A stretch of 64,000 bases of DNA from Hydrotalea flava (GCF_001623405.1 NZ_LUHG01000087.1:1-64000); one strand, 5' to 3'. Shown: positions 8,724-17,946, numbered from the stretch's first letter. A program made the numbers and translations. Notes: generated from the sequence alone by a model not told the origin.

Positions 8724-9449
8724 TTATACAAATAACAGTTTGATGGAAGCCATGATTAAAACTACTGCCAGCATGTACTTCATACTTTTTTCATTGAGTT
8801 TTTTTGAGCCTGTATAGGCGCCCAGCCAGCCACCCAATAATACTATCATAACAATATAAATAATTTGAGTACTGAGTGGAAATCCTGTTTTAATTTGACC
8901 GATCATGCCCGATACAGAATTTAAAAATATAAAGATAGCACAGATGGCGGCTGTTTGTTTTTGTGTAGACCATCCCATCAGCAACAAAACCGGAGCCAAT
9001 AATATTCCTCCGCCCATACCAATCATTCCAGAAACCAACCCGATAATGGCACCTATTACAAACAATACATACCATTTGGGCGACGGATTTAAAGGCTTAT
9101 CAGAATTTTGATACAAAAGCCGAATAATAGAAATGAGTAATACTACCCCTAATAGCTTTTTATAAATTGAATCTGAAACTGGCATTATACTGCCAATAAA
9201 CGCAAGTGGAATAGAGGCCGCTATTAATGGCCATAACAATTTAGATTTGAAATGACCGGCTCGATAAAATGAAACAAAGGCAATGAACGATACCAATGTG
9301 TTGAGCAATAATGATGTGGGCTTCATTACAGCCGGACTAAAACTTAACAAGGCCATTACAGCCAAATAACCACTTGCACCACCATGCCCAATACTGGAAT
9401 AAAAAAACGCTACCAAAAAAAACAATAGGTACAACCAAATTTCATGCAT
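8724..9449 (-). CDS. TauE/SafE family membrane permease
   Basis: 241 residues with about seven to eight hydrophobic segments and the two-repeat pattern of TauE/SafE (YSSIGHGGASGYLAVMALL near the N-terminus and GLVSGMIGMGGGILLAPVLL in the second half). The family moves organosulfur compounds, sulfite or other small anions across the inner membrane. It sits between moaD and moeA in the cofactor operon, so a link to sulfur or oxyanion supply is possible, but this is inference. A paralogue of the same length lies at 35661-36386. Confidence 0.88.
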   Translation of the reverse strand: MHEIWLYLLFFLVAFFYSSIGHGGASGYLAVMALLSFSPAVMKPTSLLLNTLVSFIAFVSFYRAGHFKSKLLWPLIAASIPLAFIGSIMPVSDSIYKKLLGVVLLISIIRLLYQNSDKPLNPSPKWYVLFVIGAIIGLVSGMIGMGGGILLAPVLLLMGWSTQKQTAAICAIFIFLNSVSGMIGQIKTGFPLSTQIIYIVMIVLLGGWLGAYTGSKKLNEKSMKYMLAVVLIMASIKLLFV

Positions 9450-9461
9450 ACAATAATAGTT

Positions 9462-10637
9462 CTATATAAATAAATATATTTTTACTTCCTGCTGTGCGGC
9501 AATGAATGTCCACTCTTCATCCAGCTCTATCCAACAGTTCGCCTTTCCCAATGCACTTAACTGATAAGAAGCCTGTGCTGGCAAAACAGTTACTTCTCCT
9601 GATTCATAGTATCCTTTCAGGAATTGTGTAAGTGGAATGGTTTTTTTGAAGGGCGCTTTCAAACGAGCGGTTGCCGAACGAATAGTCTGTGTTCCACTCA
9701 TTTGTTCAATAGTAGGCAGTACATACTGATATAAACAGGAAAGCACTGCTGCCGGATTACCGGGTAAGCCAAAAACCAATCTGTTTTCGCGAGTACCAAA
9801 AAACAAGGGTTTCCCCGGCCTTTGTTTTACTTTATGAAAATGTGGTGTTATACCGGCTTTCTCGCAAGCAGCAGGTACAAAATCAAAATCGCCTACACTT
9901 ACCCCGCCGGTTAATATCAATACATCAAATTGTGTTACCAGTGCAGCAATTTTTGTAAACGTTTCGTTTAAGTTATCGTTTACATATTGCACAGTTATAT
10001 TTACAATACCCAATTGTTGCAAATGTGCCTGAATGGAGAAGGCATTAGAATCGTATACCTTCCCAAAGGTTAAGGGCATGCCGGGTTGTACCAACTCATT
10101 CCCCGTAATTAGGATAGCCACCGACGGTTTTTGAATAACCGGTACTTGGGTAATGCCTGCACTGGCCAACAAACCAATATGTGCCGGACGCAGAACAGTT
10201 CCTGCTTCAATTAAAACTGTATTTTTTTCTAAATCGGAGCCTTTTTCCCGAATGTGATCGCCCAACTGAACTATACGATCGGATTGTATTTGAATAGATT
10301 GGTTAATTAGATTTACATATTCTTTTTGTACAACGCAATCGGCACCATCCGGTATAGGGCCTCCGGTATAAACGCGAATGGCCATTCCGTTTTCTAACGT
10401 CAATTGTTGTGAAGTTCCGGCAGGTAATGCATCCTGAATGAGCAATGTTTTTTCTTTTTCAACATAATAAATAGCATAACCATCCATAGAGGATTGACGA
10501 AATGCAGGAAACTGAATCGGGCTTACGATGGTTTGCGCCAATGCATAGCCTAGTGCCTGAAGAATAGGACGCTCTATTGTTGACAATGTTTTAGAATGAC
10601 TGTTGATAATTTGTTTTGCTGTTGCTACTGAAATCAT
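9462..10637 (-). CDS. moeA: Molybdopterin molybdenumtransferase MoeA
   Basis: 391 residues. MoeA inserts molybdate into adenylated molybdopterin. Visible signatures: FRQSSMDGYAI near residue 50, AGITQVPV and ITGNELVQPG in the middle, LTGGVSVGDFDFV, the loop RPGKPLFFG and GLPGNPAAV. Domain order is that of the gephyrin E-domain fold. It acts after the MogA half of moaCB, which is encoded in the same operon, 12 nt downstream of moaA. Confidence 0.94.
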   Translation of the reverse strand: MISVATAKQIINSHSKTLSTIERPILQALGYALAQTIVSPIQFPAFRQSSMDGYAIYYVEKEKTLLIQDALPAGTSQQLTLENGMAIRVYTGGPIPDGADCVVQKEYVNLINQSIQIQSDRIVQLGDHIREKGSDLEKNTVLIEAGTVLRPAHIGLLASAGITQVPVIQKPSVAILITGNELVQPGMPLTFGKVYDSNAFSIQAHLQQLGIVNITVQYVNDNLNETFTKIAALVTQFDVLILTGGVSVGDFDFVPAACEKAGITPHFHKVKQRPGKPLFFGTRENRLVFGLPGNPAAVLSCLYQYVLPTIEQMSGTQTIRSATARLKAPFKKTIPLTQFLKGYYESGEVTVLPAQASYQLSALGKANCWIELDEEWTFIAAQQEVKIYLFI

Positions 10638-10648
10638 ATTGCTAGTTA

Positions 10649-11629
10649 TTAACCGCCAATGGCAATCATACTTCTGTTGTGTAATGTATTGGCATCAATT
10701 AAATTGAATTGCTTAGAAAATTGTCCGCCCAGCGCTTTGTGTTTGGATAAAAGATTCTGCTGTATAAGTGGTAACACATCCTGCTGATTGCGAAGTGGTG
10801 TTAATAAATCAGTTTCCTGTTCTGCAAACAAGCAGTTTTTCATTTTGCCATCTGCAGTTAAACGAATACGATTACATCCTTCACAGAATGGTGCACTCAT
10901 GGTGCTAATTACGGCAAAAGTACCGGCATAATTTTCAATACAGTATTGTTTACTGGTATCGTGTACATCATTTTGTATGGGGATGATGGTATGTTTTTTT
11001 TGAATGGTTTCCACCATTTGTGCCCAGGTAACCAATTTATCGCTTTTCCATTGATTTCCATCAAAAGGCATGAATTCTATAAATCGAACGTCAATGGGGG
11101 TATGTTGTGTCCATGCCACAAAATCCAATAGCTCATTGTCATTTACTCCTTTTACCACTACTGCATTTACTTTTACTTTAAAGTTGTGCTGTAACAATGC
11201 ATCAATATTTGCTTTTACCCGTTTAAATTCATCGCGGCGGGTAAGTTGTTGAAATTTTTCTTTTTGCAAAGTATCTAAACTAATATTTACAGATGAAATG
11301 CCAGCCCCTTTAAAACTTTCTATAAATTCATGTACCCGAACACCATTGGTAGTAATGGTTAATGTTACCGGCAGGCTGCTCAACAATTCAATAATTTTTG
11401 GAGCATCTTTTCGAACCAGCGGTTCGCCACCCGTTAATCTTATTTTGGTGATGCCTTCATTCACAAAAATTTTGGCCAGTTCTAAAATTTCATTCGGCTG
11501 CATTAATTTGGCCGATGGCATAAAAGTATAATCAGCTGCCGGCATACAATAAAAACAACGAAGGTTGCAATTATCGGTCAACGAAATACGTAAATAAGTA
11601 TGTTTGCGTTGATGGGTATCATTTAGCAT
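10649..11629 (-). CDS. moaA: GTP 3',8-cyclase MoaA
   Basis: A radical SAM enzyme starting molybdopterin synthesis from GTP. The N-terminal cluster motif reads DNCNLRCFYCMPA (CxxxCxxC), followed by KIRLTGGEPLVRKD. The C-terminal cluster cysteines lie in APFCEGCNRIRLTADGKMKNC. I chose the ATG at 11629 (MLNDTHQRKHTYLRISLTD), which gives the normal N-terminus and an 11-nt overlap with the end of the upstream gene; the frame stays open to 11686 and a GGAGG lies near an alternative ATG at 11662. The product is about 326 residues. Confidence 0.94.
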   Translation of the reverse strand: MLNDTHQRKHTYLRISLTDNCNLRCFYCMPAADYTFMPSAKLMQPNEILELAKIFVNEGITKIRLTGGEPLVRKDAPKIIELLSSLPVTLTITTNGVRVHEFIESFKGAGISSVNISLDTLQKEKFQQLTRRDEFKRVKANIDALLQHNFKVKVNAVVVKGVNDNELLDFVAWTQHTPIDVRFIEFMPFDGNQWKSDKLVTWAQMVETIQKKHTIIPIQNDVHDTSKQYCIENYAGTFAVISTMSAPFCEGCNRIRLTADGKMKNCLFAEQETDLLTPLRNQQDVLPLIQQNLLSKHKALGGQFSKQFNLIDANTLHNRSMIAIGG

Positions 11630-12230
11630 TATTTTCATTATTAAGGAGGCAAAATTTTTCATAATCCTCCGGTGTATCAATATCAATTCCCCCTAAAGGA
11701 AAAGCAATAGTAGCCAGATCTTTTCGGTATTGATGTATTATTTTTCTGGCACCCATATCTCCTTTCAATTCTAATAACTTTGCAAAATAATGTTCTGCAA
11801 ATAAAACGGGCGTTCCAAGAATGCCATCATATTCCGCTGCTACAATGCCTTTTTGTGTATGTTGTTGCAAGGTTAACATGTTTTGTAAAAGGATACTATT
11901 CAAAAAAGGCTGATCACTTACCAGCAAAAACAAATGTGTGGCGGGTAATGGTGTTAGCATAACGTGCTCAATCCCTTTTTGAATAGAAGTAGCCATCCCC
12001 TTTTGCCAGTTTTCATTGTACACAATATCCACATCCTTTTGCCAATTCATTTGTTCCAGAATAAGTTGGTGATAAAAACCGGTAACAATCAGCAAATGTT
12101 GCGGCTGTATTTGTTTCACCTCTTGAACCAAATGCAGTAACAGGTTGGTGGATTGATACGGCAGTAACATTTTTGCTCGTCCTATTCGGGTTGCTGCCCC
12201 TGCCGCCAGTATGATTACACCGGTACTCAT
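11619..12230 (-). CDS. Molybdenum cofactor nucleotidyltransferase (MocA/MobA-like)
   Basis: 203 residues. The nucleotide-binding signature LAAGAATRIGRAKMLLPY at about 8-25 and VSDQPFL at about 105 define the MobA/MocA fold. The next gene upstream is an XdhC-type factor and the cluster encodes a xanthine-oxidase-family enzyme. MocA makes the cytidine dinucleotide cofactor those enzymes often use, so MocA is more likely than the guanylyltransferase MobA. That assignment comes from context. It overlaps the xdhC-like gene by 4 nt and moaA by 11 nt, showing translational coupling. Confidence 0.85.
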   Translation of the reverse strand: MSTGVIILAAGAATRIGRAKMLLPYQSTNLLLHLVQEVKQIQPQHLLIVTGFYHQLILEQMNWQKDVDIVYNENWQKGMATSIQKGIEHVMLTPLPATHLFLLVSDQPFLNSILLQNMLTLQQHTQKGIVAAEYDGILGTPVLFAEHYFAKLLELKGDMGARKIIHQYRKDLATIAFPLGGIDIDTPEDYEKFCLLNNENNAK

Positions 12231-13330
12231 ATTGTGGCAGCATGAATGGGGAATGACTTCTCTCTTAAATGAATGGGTGATTGTTGATGCATCACCGACA
12301 TAATTTCTGCAGCAATGGAGAGTGCAATTTCTGCTGCAGTTTCTGCACCCAAATCCAGCCCCGTTGGTCCATAAATAGTTTGTAGCTGCTTTTCGTTGTA
12401 GTGAATACCCTGCAGTTCTAAATCATGTAACATTCTGTTTCTTTTTGTGACTGGCCCCAATAAACCAATATAAGATAATGGTGTGGATTGCAAGGTTGAG
12501 AGCACGGCCAAATCATAATTATAATTATGCGTCATTAAAGCAACGGCAGTTTTGGCATCTGTCTGTAATTTTCCTGCTACTTCTTCAGGTTTACTTATCA
12601 AGATTTGATTTGCCATAGGGAAGCGTTGATGGGTTGCATGTGTTTTTCTTCCATCAGCTATTACCACATCCCATCCCAGCGTTGCTGCTATCTGCGCCAA
12701 TGGCATCGCGTCATTGCCAGCACCCACAATTACCAATTGAATGGAGGGCTGTACCCATTGAATAAAAAATTGGTGTTTTTTTCCCTCCCAAGCAACCATC
12801 ACATGATCCGATTTTTCTGTTGCAATAACCGAGGCAATCGGTTCTGCTAACTGTTGTTGCAATGAAAGTGGCAGAAATTCAGCAGTAGTAGTACCGAAAT
12901 GCTGATCATTTTCCAGTGCATAACTGCATATCAGTTGCGCAGGTTTTCTGTTGGCCACGGCTTTGCGTAATAGCTGAATAGGGGCATGTTCATTGGTATC
13001 GTTGATGCGTAAGGGTTCAAACAATATTGAAACAATGCCATTGCAACCTAACTGAATGCCCAGTTTAGCATCATCTTCATCGGTAGTATCATACACCACT
13101 ATTTTCTTTTTATCCTGATGCATGGCCAACAATGCTTTTTTCAAAGCATCACCTTCCAAACATCCGCCGCTGATGGCACCGGTTAATTCGCCCGTTTCAT
13201 TCACCAACATCCTGGCACCGGGCCTTCTGTAAGAAGAACCATCCACATGCACCACAGTGGCCAGTGCTGTTTGTTGTTGCAAACGGCAGGCCGCATCATA
13301 CGCTGCAATAATATCTTTTATTTCTTTCAT
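12227..13330 (-). CDS. XdhC/CoxI family molybdoenzyme maturation factor
   Basis: 367 residues with the two XdhC domains: an N-terminal part with VHVDGSSYRRPGARMLV and ISGGCLEGDAL, and a C-terminal Rossmann domain with VIVGAGNDAMPLAQ followed by LGWDVVIADGR. XdhC proteins bind the cofactor and help load the sulfurated form into xanthine-dehydrogenase-family enzymes. The gene lies between the cytochrome c gene (17 nt) and the MocA-like gene (4-nt overlap), as expected for a dedicated chaperone of the oxidoreductase encoded upstream. Confidence 0.92.
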   Translation of the reverse strand: MKEIKDIIAAYDAACRLQQQTALATVVHVDGSSYRRPGARMLVNETGELTGAISGGCLEGDALKKALLAMHQDKKKIVVYDTTDEDDAKLGIQLGCNGIVSILFEPLRINDTNEHAPIQLLRKAVANRKPAQLICSYALENDQHFGTTTAEFLPLSLQQQLAEPIASVIATEKSDHVMVAWEGKKHQFFIQWVQPSIQLVIVGAGNDAMPLAQIAATLGWDVVIADGRKTHATHQRFPMANQILISKPEEVAGKLQTDAKTAVALMTHNYNYDLAVLSTLQSTPLSYIGLLGPVTKRNRMLHDLELQGIHYNEKQLQTIYGPTGLDLGAETAAEIALSIAAEIMSVMHQQSPIHLREKSFPIHAATI

Positions 13331-13347
13331 GCGGCAGTCTGTTCTGA

Positions 13348-13755
13348 TTATTCACGCAAATGATTCACCTGTTCCGGCGTTACCAATCCTTTTAAGCGAT
13401 TGCCCCAGGCATTTCTGGTGTAGTTTAAAATATCGGCAATTTGTTCGCTGGTTAAATAATCCTGTGCCGGCATAATATTGTTATACGATACACCATTCAC
13501 GGTAATTGCACTGGTTTGCCCTTTTAATACCACATTAATTAATTCAGCTATCGGCTTTTGCATAAAATCTGATTTGGCCAAAGGCGGAAAAACGCCCTCC
13601 TGTCCCTTGCCATTTTCCATGTGGCAATTTTGGCAATACATGCCGTATGCTTCCTTACCTCTTGCTATGCTTTCTTTCAATGCCTTGTCCTGTTGAAAAG
13701 AAACAGCCAAAACGCCAAGCGTTAATAATGCCATGCTACTGATTAGTTTTTTCAT
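13348..13755 (-). CDS. Periplasmic monohaem cytochrome c
   Basis: About 135 residues from the ATG at 13755 (MKKLISSMALL), which gives a clean Sec signal peptide; the frame is open to 13806 but the extra 17 residues are polar and unlike a signal. The haem site is CQNCH, and a Met in NNIMPAQDYL is the probable sixth ligand. It lies between the molybdenum subunit and the xdhC-like gene, so it is the likely electron acceptor of the molybdo-hydroxylase in the periplasm, as cytochrome-linked IorAB-type enzymes use. Confidence 0.9.
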   Translation of the reverse strand: MKKLISSMALLTLGVLAVSFQQDKALKESIARGKEAYGMYCQNCHMENGKGQEGVFPPLAKSDFMQKPIAELINVVLKGQTSAITVNGVSYNNIMPAQDYLTSEQIADILNYTRNAWGNRLKGLVTPEQVNHLRE

Positions 13756-13867
13756 GTGTACATTTTTATGTTTCCATTGGTAATTTGAAATAGCAGAATA
13801 ATTCATCCGGTTAATTTATAACCTTCCACGGAGCAATTTCATGCATAATTGATTTATACTTGAATGC

Positions 13868-16069
13868 TTAAACAATATGGTTGATATCAAAAGGCAATTT
13901 GCGAATTCTTATTCCGGTGGCTGCATAAATAGCATTACAGAGTGCCGGAGCAAAAGGTGGTAAACCCGGTTCGCCCACGCCTTTTATTTTAGGACCGCCA
14001 TTGGCCATAATGTGCACTTCAACCGGTGGCATTTCATTGATGCGTATCAATGGATTGTTGTTGAAATTACTTTGAACCGTTTGACCATTGTTGAAGGTTA
14101 TACCATTTTTAATAGCAGCACTCAAGGCCATTACAGCGGCTCCTTGCACTTGCCCTTCTACCGTATCGGGATTTACCACTGTTCCCAAATCAATTACAGC
14201 GTATGCTTTTTCTATTTGAATGCCATTGCCTTTTTTTGAAACCTCTACCACATAACCGGCCAATCCTGCAAAAAACTCCCATTGCGCCACACCCCTGCCC
14301 CAGCCAGCCGGTAATGGCGTATCCCATTTTGACACTTCTTTTAATTTTTGCATCAGGGTTTTGGTATCTGTGTTCTTGGTCAGCATACTCAACCGAAATG
14401 CCATCGGATCTTTTTTAGCAGCTACCGCCATTTCATCTAAAAAGCATTCATGTGCAAAAGCCAGCGTAGTACTGGTAACGGCACGCCAGGCAGCAGTAGG
14501 TACGGGTATATAGTGAAATACATACAAATTCTTCATGTTCGGAATCTCATACTTCTGTTCACTGATGCCTTCGGTCATTGTACCATTCGTCTTTGTTTTA
14601 TCATAATTTTTATTACCATCTAAAGTAGGGGCAATCACTTTGTGTTGAAAAGCTACCGGTTTGCCATCAGCAGTCAGTGCACCTTTAAAAGCAGAAAAAG
14701 TCATAGGTCGGAAGGGGCCCATTTTGGTATCATCCTCTCTTGTCCATAATGATTTAACGGGTTTGCCAATTTTTTTACTGAGCTCAATTGCTTCTTCTAC
14801 ATAGTCGGGATACAATCTTCTGCCGAAACCTCCTCCACTAAACAGCACATGGATGGTAATATTTTCTTCTGGAATATTGTATTTTTTGGTAAACTGTTCC
14901 ATTATTCTACCCGGCACCTGCGTAGATGCCCAAATTTCAATTTTATTGTCATCATACCAATTACATACACAGTTCATAGGTTCAATGGGGGAATGTGACA
15001 CCACCGGTGTTTCATAAAATGCTTCTAATTTAACTGGTGCTTCGGCAAATGCTTTATCAAAATCGCCGGATTGATGGTCAACGGCTCCTTCTTCTTTGGC
15101 CGATTGGCGTAAACTTTCTGCAAAATCTTTTGAATTGAACGATTCATTCCCATCATAATCCCATGTTACCTTCAAGGCTTTTCTTCCCTGAAGGGCAGCC
15201 CAGTAATTTTCAGCCAATACGGCCACACCCACAGAATGGTGGCCATTAATGTCGCGTTCACAGGTTTCAACCCCAATTACCCCTTTCACCTTTTTCGTGG
15301 CCGTATCATCATACTTCACCAATTTTCCACCAAATACAGGGCAACGTTCAATAGAAGCATACACCATGCCCGGCACTTTTGCATCAATACCAAACATGGC
15401 TTTGCCGGTTGACTTTAATGGAACATCGGGACGAGGATACCGTTTGCCCAGTATTTTAAAGTCTTTCGGCTCTTTTAACGTTGGACTTTTGGGTACATCT
15501 AATTTGGCTGCAGCTGCCGCTACATCACCATAACCCAAGGTTTTGCCGGATGGGCGATGGATAATTTTAGCATTATCGGCATAACATTCACTTACCGGAA
15601 CGCCCCATTGCTGGGCAGCAGCCATCAATAACATTTCTTTGGCGGCAGCTCCTATTTGGCGCATTTGTATATAACTGGTTCTTACCGATGCACTCCCTCC
15701 GGCAAACTGTCCGTTACCATATTTTTTTTGCCCACCGGTTTGTTGAATAGTTACGCCCTCTAATGGTACCTCTAATTCTTCCGCAATTAATGAAGGCACC
15801 GATTGATAAACACCCTGTCCAATTTCGGGACGGGGATTCATGAGGGTAATTTGCCCGGTTGGTTCAATGATGACAAATGGCGATAAATCGTAACCTGTTC
15901 CGGTTAGTTCTTGTAGTGTATGTTGCTTTTCTAAATAGGAGTTGGTAATTTTTTCAATTACCGATTCTCCATTTGCTTTTAAAGAAAGGCCAATCATAAG
16001 GCCGGTACCGGTAAATCCTGATAATTTCAGGAAATTACGGCGATTTATGGTTGATGTTGACTCTGACAT
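13868..16069 (-). CDS. Xanthine-oxidase-family molybdopterin-binding subunit (IorB-like), Tat-exported
   Basis: 733 residues. The N-terminus has a twin-arginine signal (NRRNFLKLSGF) and a hydrophobic stretch, so the folded enzyme is exported to the periplasm. The body has the two molybdenum-binding domains, with IGQGVYQSVPSLIAEEL, QFAGGSASVRTSY, SGGGFGRRLYPDYVEEA and, near the end, GVGEPGLPPFAPALCNAIY, whose Glu is the expected catalytic base. The arrangement matches isoquinoline 1-oxidoreductase beta-type subunits, which hydroxylate N-heterocycles or aldehydes. The true substrate is unknown. No FAD subunit is encoded nearby. Confidence 0.92.
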   Translation of the reverse strand: MSESTSTINRRNFLKLSGFTGTGLMIGLSLKANGESVIEKITNSYLEKQHTLQELTGTGYDLSPFVIIEPTGQITLMNPRPEIGQGVYQSVPSLIAEELEVPLEGVTIQQTGGQKKYGNGQFAGGSASVRTSYIQMRQIGAAAKEMLLMAAAQQWGVPVSECYADNAKIIHRPSGKTLGYGDVAAAAAKLDVPKSPTLKEPKDFKILGKRYPRPDVPLKSTGKAMFGIDAKVPGMVYASIERCPVFGGKLVKYDDTATKKVKGVIGVETCERDINGHHSVGVAVLAENYWAALQGRKALKVTWDYDGNESFNSKDFAESLRQSAKEEGAVDHQSGDFDKAFAEAPVKLEAFYETPVVSHSPIEPMNCVCNWYDDNKIEIWASTQVPGRIMEQFTKKYNIPEENITIHVLFSGGGFGRRLYPDYVEEAIELSKKIGKPVKSLWTREDDTKMGPFRPMTFSAFKGALTADGKPVAFQHKVIAPTLDGNKNYDKTKTNGTMTEGISEQKYEIPNMKNLYVFHYIPVPTAAWRAVTSTTLAFAHECFLDEMAVAAKKDPMAFRLSMLTKNTDTKTLMQKLKEVSKWDTPLPAGWGRGVAQWEFFAGLAGYVVEVSKKGNGIQIEKAYAVIDLGTVVNPDTVEGQVQGAAVMALSAAIKNGITFNNGQTVQSNFNNNPLIRINEMPPVEVHIMANGGPKIKGVGEPGLPPFAPALCNAIYAATGIRIRKLPFDINHIV

Positions 16070-16088
16070 ATTCTGATCATTTTATAGA

Positions 16089-16550
16089 TTAAGCATGCAT
16101 GATTTCTGAGGCACGATGGATGGCAGAACGGATGCGCTGATAGGTACCGCATCTGCAAAGATTTCCCTGCATGGCAGCATCAATATCGGCATCGGTAGGT
16201 TTGGGTTTATTTTTTAGCAATGCAGTAGCACTCATAATCTGGCCCGACTGGCAGTAGCCGCATTGTGGAACCTGCAATTCAATCCAGGCCTTTTGTACTG
16301 CCTGTCCAATTTGGTTTTCTTCCAACCCTTCAATAGTAGTAATATTTTTACCGGCTGCAGCGGCAACAGGAAAACTACAGGACCTAACGGGACTACCATT
16401 TACATGTACAGTACATGCGCCGCATTGCGCAATGCCGCAGCCAAATTTGGTGCCTGTTAAATCAACATAATCTCTAATGGCCCATAATAATGGCATGTCA
16501 GGTGCCGCATCAATTGTATAGGTTTTATTGTTTACGGTTAAAGTAATCAT
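16089..16550 (-). CDS. 2Fe-2S subunit of the molybdo-hydroxylase (IorA-like)
   Basis: 153 residues. The N-terminal plant-ferredoxin-type cluster is bound by the cysteines in [18 protein letters not shown] plus a distal Cys (VRSCSFP). The C-terminal all-helical cluster is bound by CGYCQSGQ and LCRCGTY. Together they pass electrons from the molybdenum site to an outside acceptor. There is no signal peptide, so it probably crosses the membrane bound to the Tat-exported large subunit, as in known homologues. It is the first gene of the long minus-strand cluster; transcription probably starts in the AT-rich gap upstream. Confidence 0.93.
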   Translation of the reverse strand: MITLTVNNKTYTIDAAPDMPLLWAIRDYVDLTGTKFGCGIAQCGACTVHVNGSPVRSCSFPVAAAAGKNITTIEGLEENQIGQAVQKAWIELQVPQCGYCQSGQIMSATALLKNKPKPTDADIDAAMQGNLCRCGTYQRIRSAIHRASEIMHA

Positions 16551-17363
16551 GATTTACTTTTTTTATAGATTGAAATATTTTTTACAGAACAATAGCATTG
16601 AAACGACTTCATAAAACATGGAATGCTATAATCTCCAAACAAAACGAACATACCGGCCATGTAATAATCAAAGTTTAAATTTAAGCAACAAAACAATAGC
16701 TCAAACAAAACATTTGTACTAGCGTTTGAATTTTAACAGAAAAAATTAGACGGAGATAAAATAGTATGCAATGCTTCGTGGGTGAAGACGAACCACTGTT
16801 ATTTGATGAAACGATTTTTTTTCATGAAAGGTTACAGCATTTGTTCAATTCTTCTTTTATAACCATTAGCCAAAAATAGGTTTCAACTATAACTATACAA
16901 TTTAGTTATTCAACACCCGTTTTCTTTACAATTGCTTTAGATACTTTATGGGTAAGACCATTTTGCTGCTGTTTCTTTACAAATTAAAGTTTTTATACCC
17001 TAAACCCGGTGACAAATTGAAACCCAATATTAAATATTATATTAAATTAGATGTTTAATTTTTTATTACAAAACCATATATTTTAGATATAAATTTACAA
17101 TTTTTAGTTTTAATTTTTGAATTTTACCTAAAAATAAACTAAAAATTTAAATATTTATTTTAATAATTTATTTTGGAAATCATATAATAATATTTATAAG
17201 TAATTGATTAACAAATATTTATAATTATTTTTTTACTTTGGACATCATAAATAGTTATAAATATTTGTTTGTTTATAATAAAAAATACTTACAATTTTAC
17301 TTAACAGAGGGAACAAGAGAGAAAATATTTTTAAGATTTTTCATATGGCAAGCAATCGTTAGA
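16551..17363. other. Long, very AT-rich intergenic region
   Basis: About 810 bp without a convincing gene. The part from about 17040 to 17320 is roughly 90% A+T (5-6 G/C per 60 bases in the lines I counted), made of runs such as AAATATTTATAATTATT. The half nearest 16550 should hold the promoter of the molybdo-hydroxylase cluster. I see no CRISPR-like repeat, tRNA or clear oriC signature. The plus strand ends in the terminator at 17364-17396. Confidence 0.6.
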
Positions 17364-17396
17364 GGCTATTCTGTTTCTACAGAATGGCCCTTTTTT
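17364..17396 (+). terminator. Rho-independent terminator, plus strand
   Basis: An 11-bp stem (17364-17374 with 17379-17389) with loop TTCT, followed by C and six Ts. One pair is U-G on the plus-strand RNA but would be a C-A mismatch on the minus strand, and the T run is only on the plus side. It therefore serves plus-strand transcripts, yet no plus-strand gene precedes it. Confidence 0.65.
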
Positions 17397-17946
17397 AATT
17401 TAATGTAAAGCCAATTTGTAAATTACCTCCAACTGAAACCGGCACATTATTACCAAAACGTGTTGGAATGGAAACCGAAAACCAATAATCTACATCTTTT
17501 GTCTTTAAATATACTTTATTAAATACAGGAGTAAACCCATATCTACCTTGAGTTTCAAAGGCTAAACGCGGAACAAAATTAAATCCATTTTTTCCTCTGA
17601 ATATTATTCCCGGATCAAATAGTAAATTATTGGTTCTACTAAAAGCTGTTCCACCGGTGGGATGATACCATTGCACCAATGGAGTAATTTCATAACTAAC
17701 CCCAAACTTTTTGCTATAGTAAACATTTAAACCAATTGGAAACCCTATTGTTGTAAATTTTTGAAACTCTGCAGTGGTTCCATCTTTCGAGAAGGTTACC
17801 CACGGAATAATAAAACTAAAATAGCCTTTTACCTCATGATTCGCAGTGGCGGGCTTTTCTATTGTTTGCCCATTTATGGATTCTAACATTATTAATAATA
17901 TGGCAAACACAACATAAAAACGGTAACTTTTCATTTTTCGGGTCAT
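17395..17946 (-). CDS. Secreted hypothetical protein, probable outer-membrane beta-barrel
   Basis: 183 residues starting MTRKMKSYRFYVVFAILL, a Sec signal ending near NGQTIEK. The mature part is rich in alternating aromatic/hydrophobic residues (YYSKKFGVSYEITPLVQWY, FNFVPRLAFETQGRYGF), ending PVSVGGNLQIGFTLN, as in small Bacteroidota outer-membrane barrels. The start overlaps the stop of the upstream acetyltransferase as ATGA, which supports the ATG at 17946 and coupled translation. No specific function can be assigned. Confidence 0.75.
   Translation of the reverse strand: MTRKMKSYRFYVVFAILLIMLESINGQTIEKPATANHEVKGYFSFIIPWVTFSKDGTTAEFQKFTTIGFPIGLNVYYSKKFGVSYEITPLVQWYHPTGGTAFSRTNNLLFDPGIIFRGKNGFNFVPRLAFETQGRYGFTPVFNKVYLKTKDVDYWFSVSIPTRFGNNVPVSVGGNLQIGFTLN

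Noticed and set aside
17040-17320. AT-rich block as a possible replication origin
   Set aside because: No cluster of DnaA boxes (TTATCCACA-like) and no dnaA, dnaN or gidA genes nearby.
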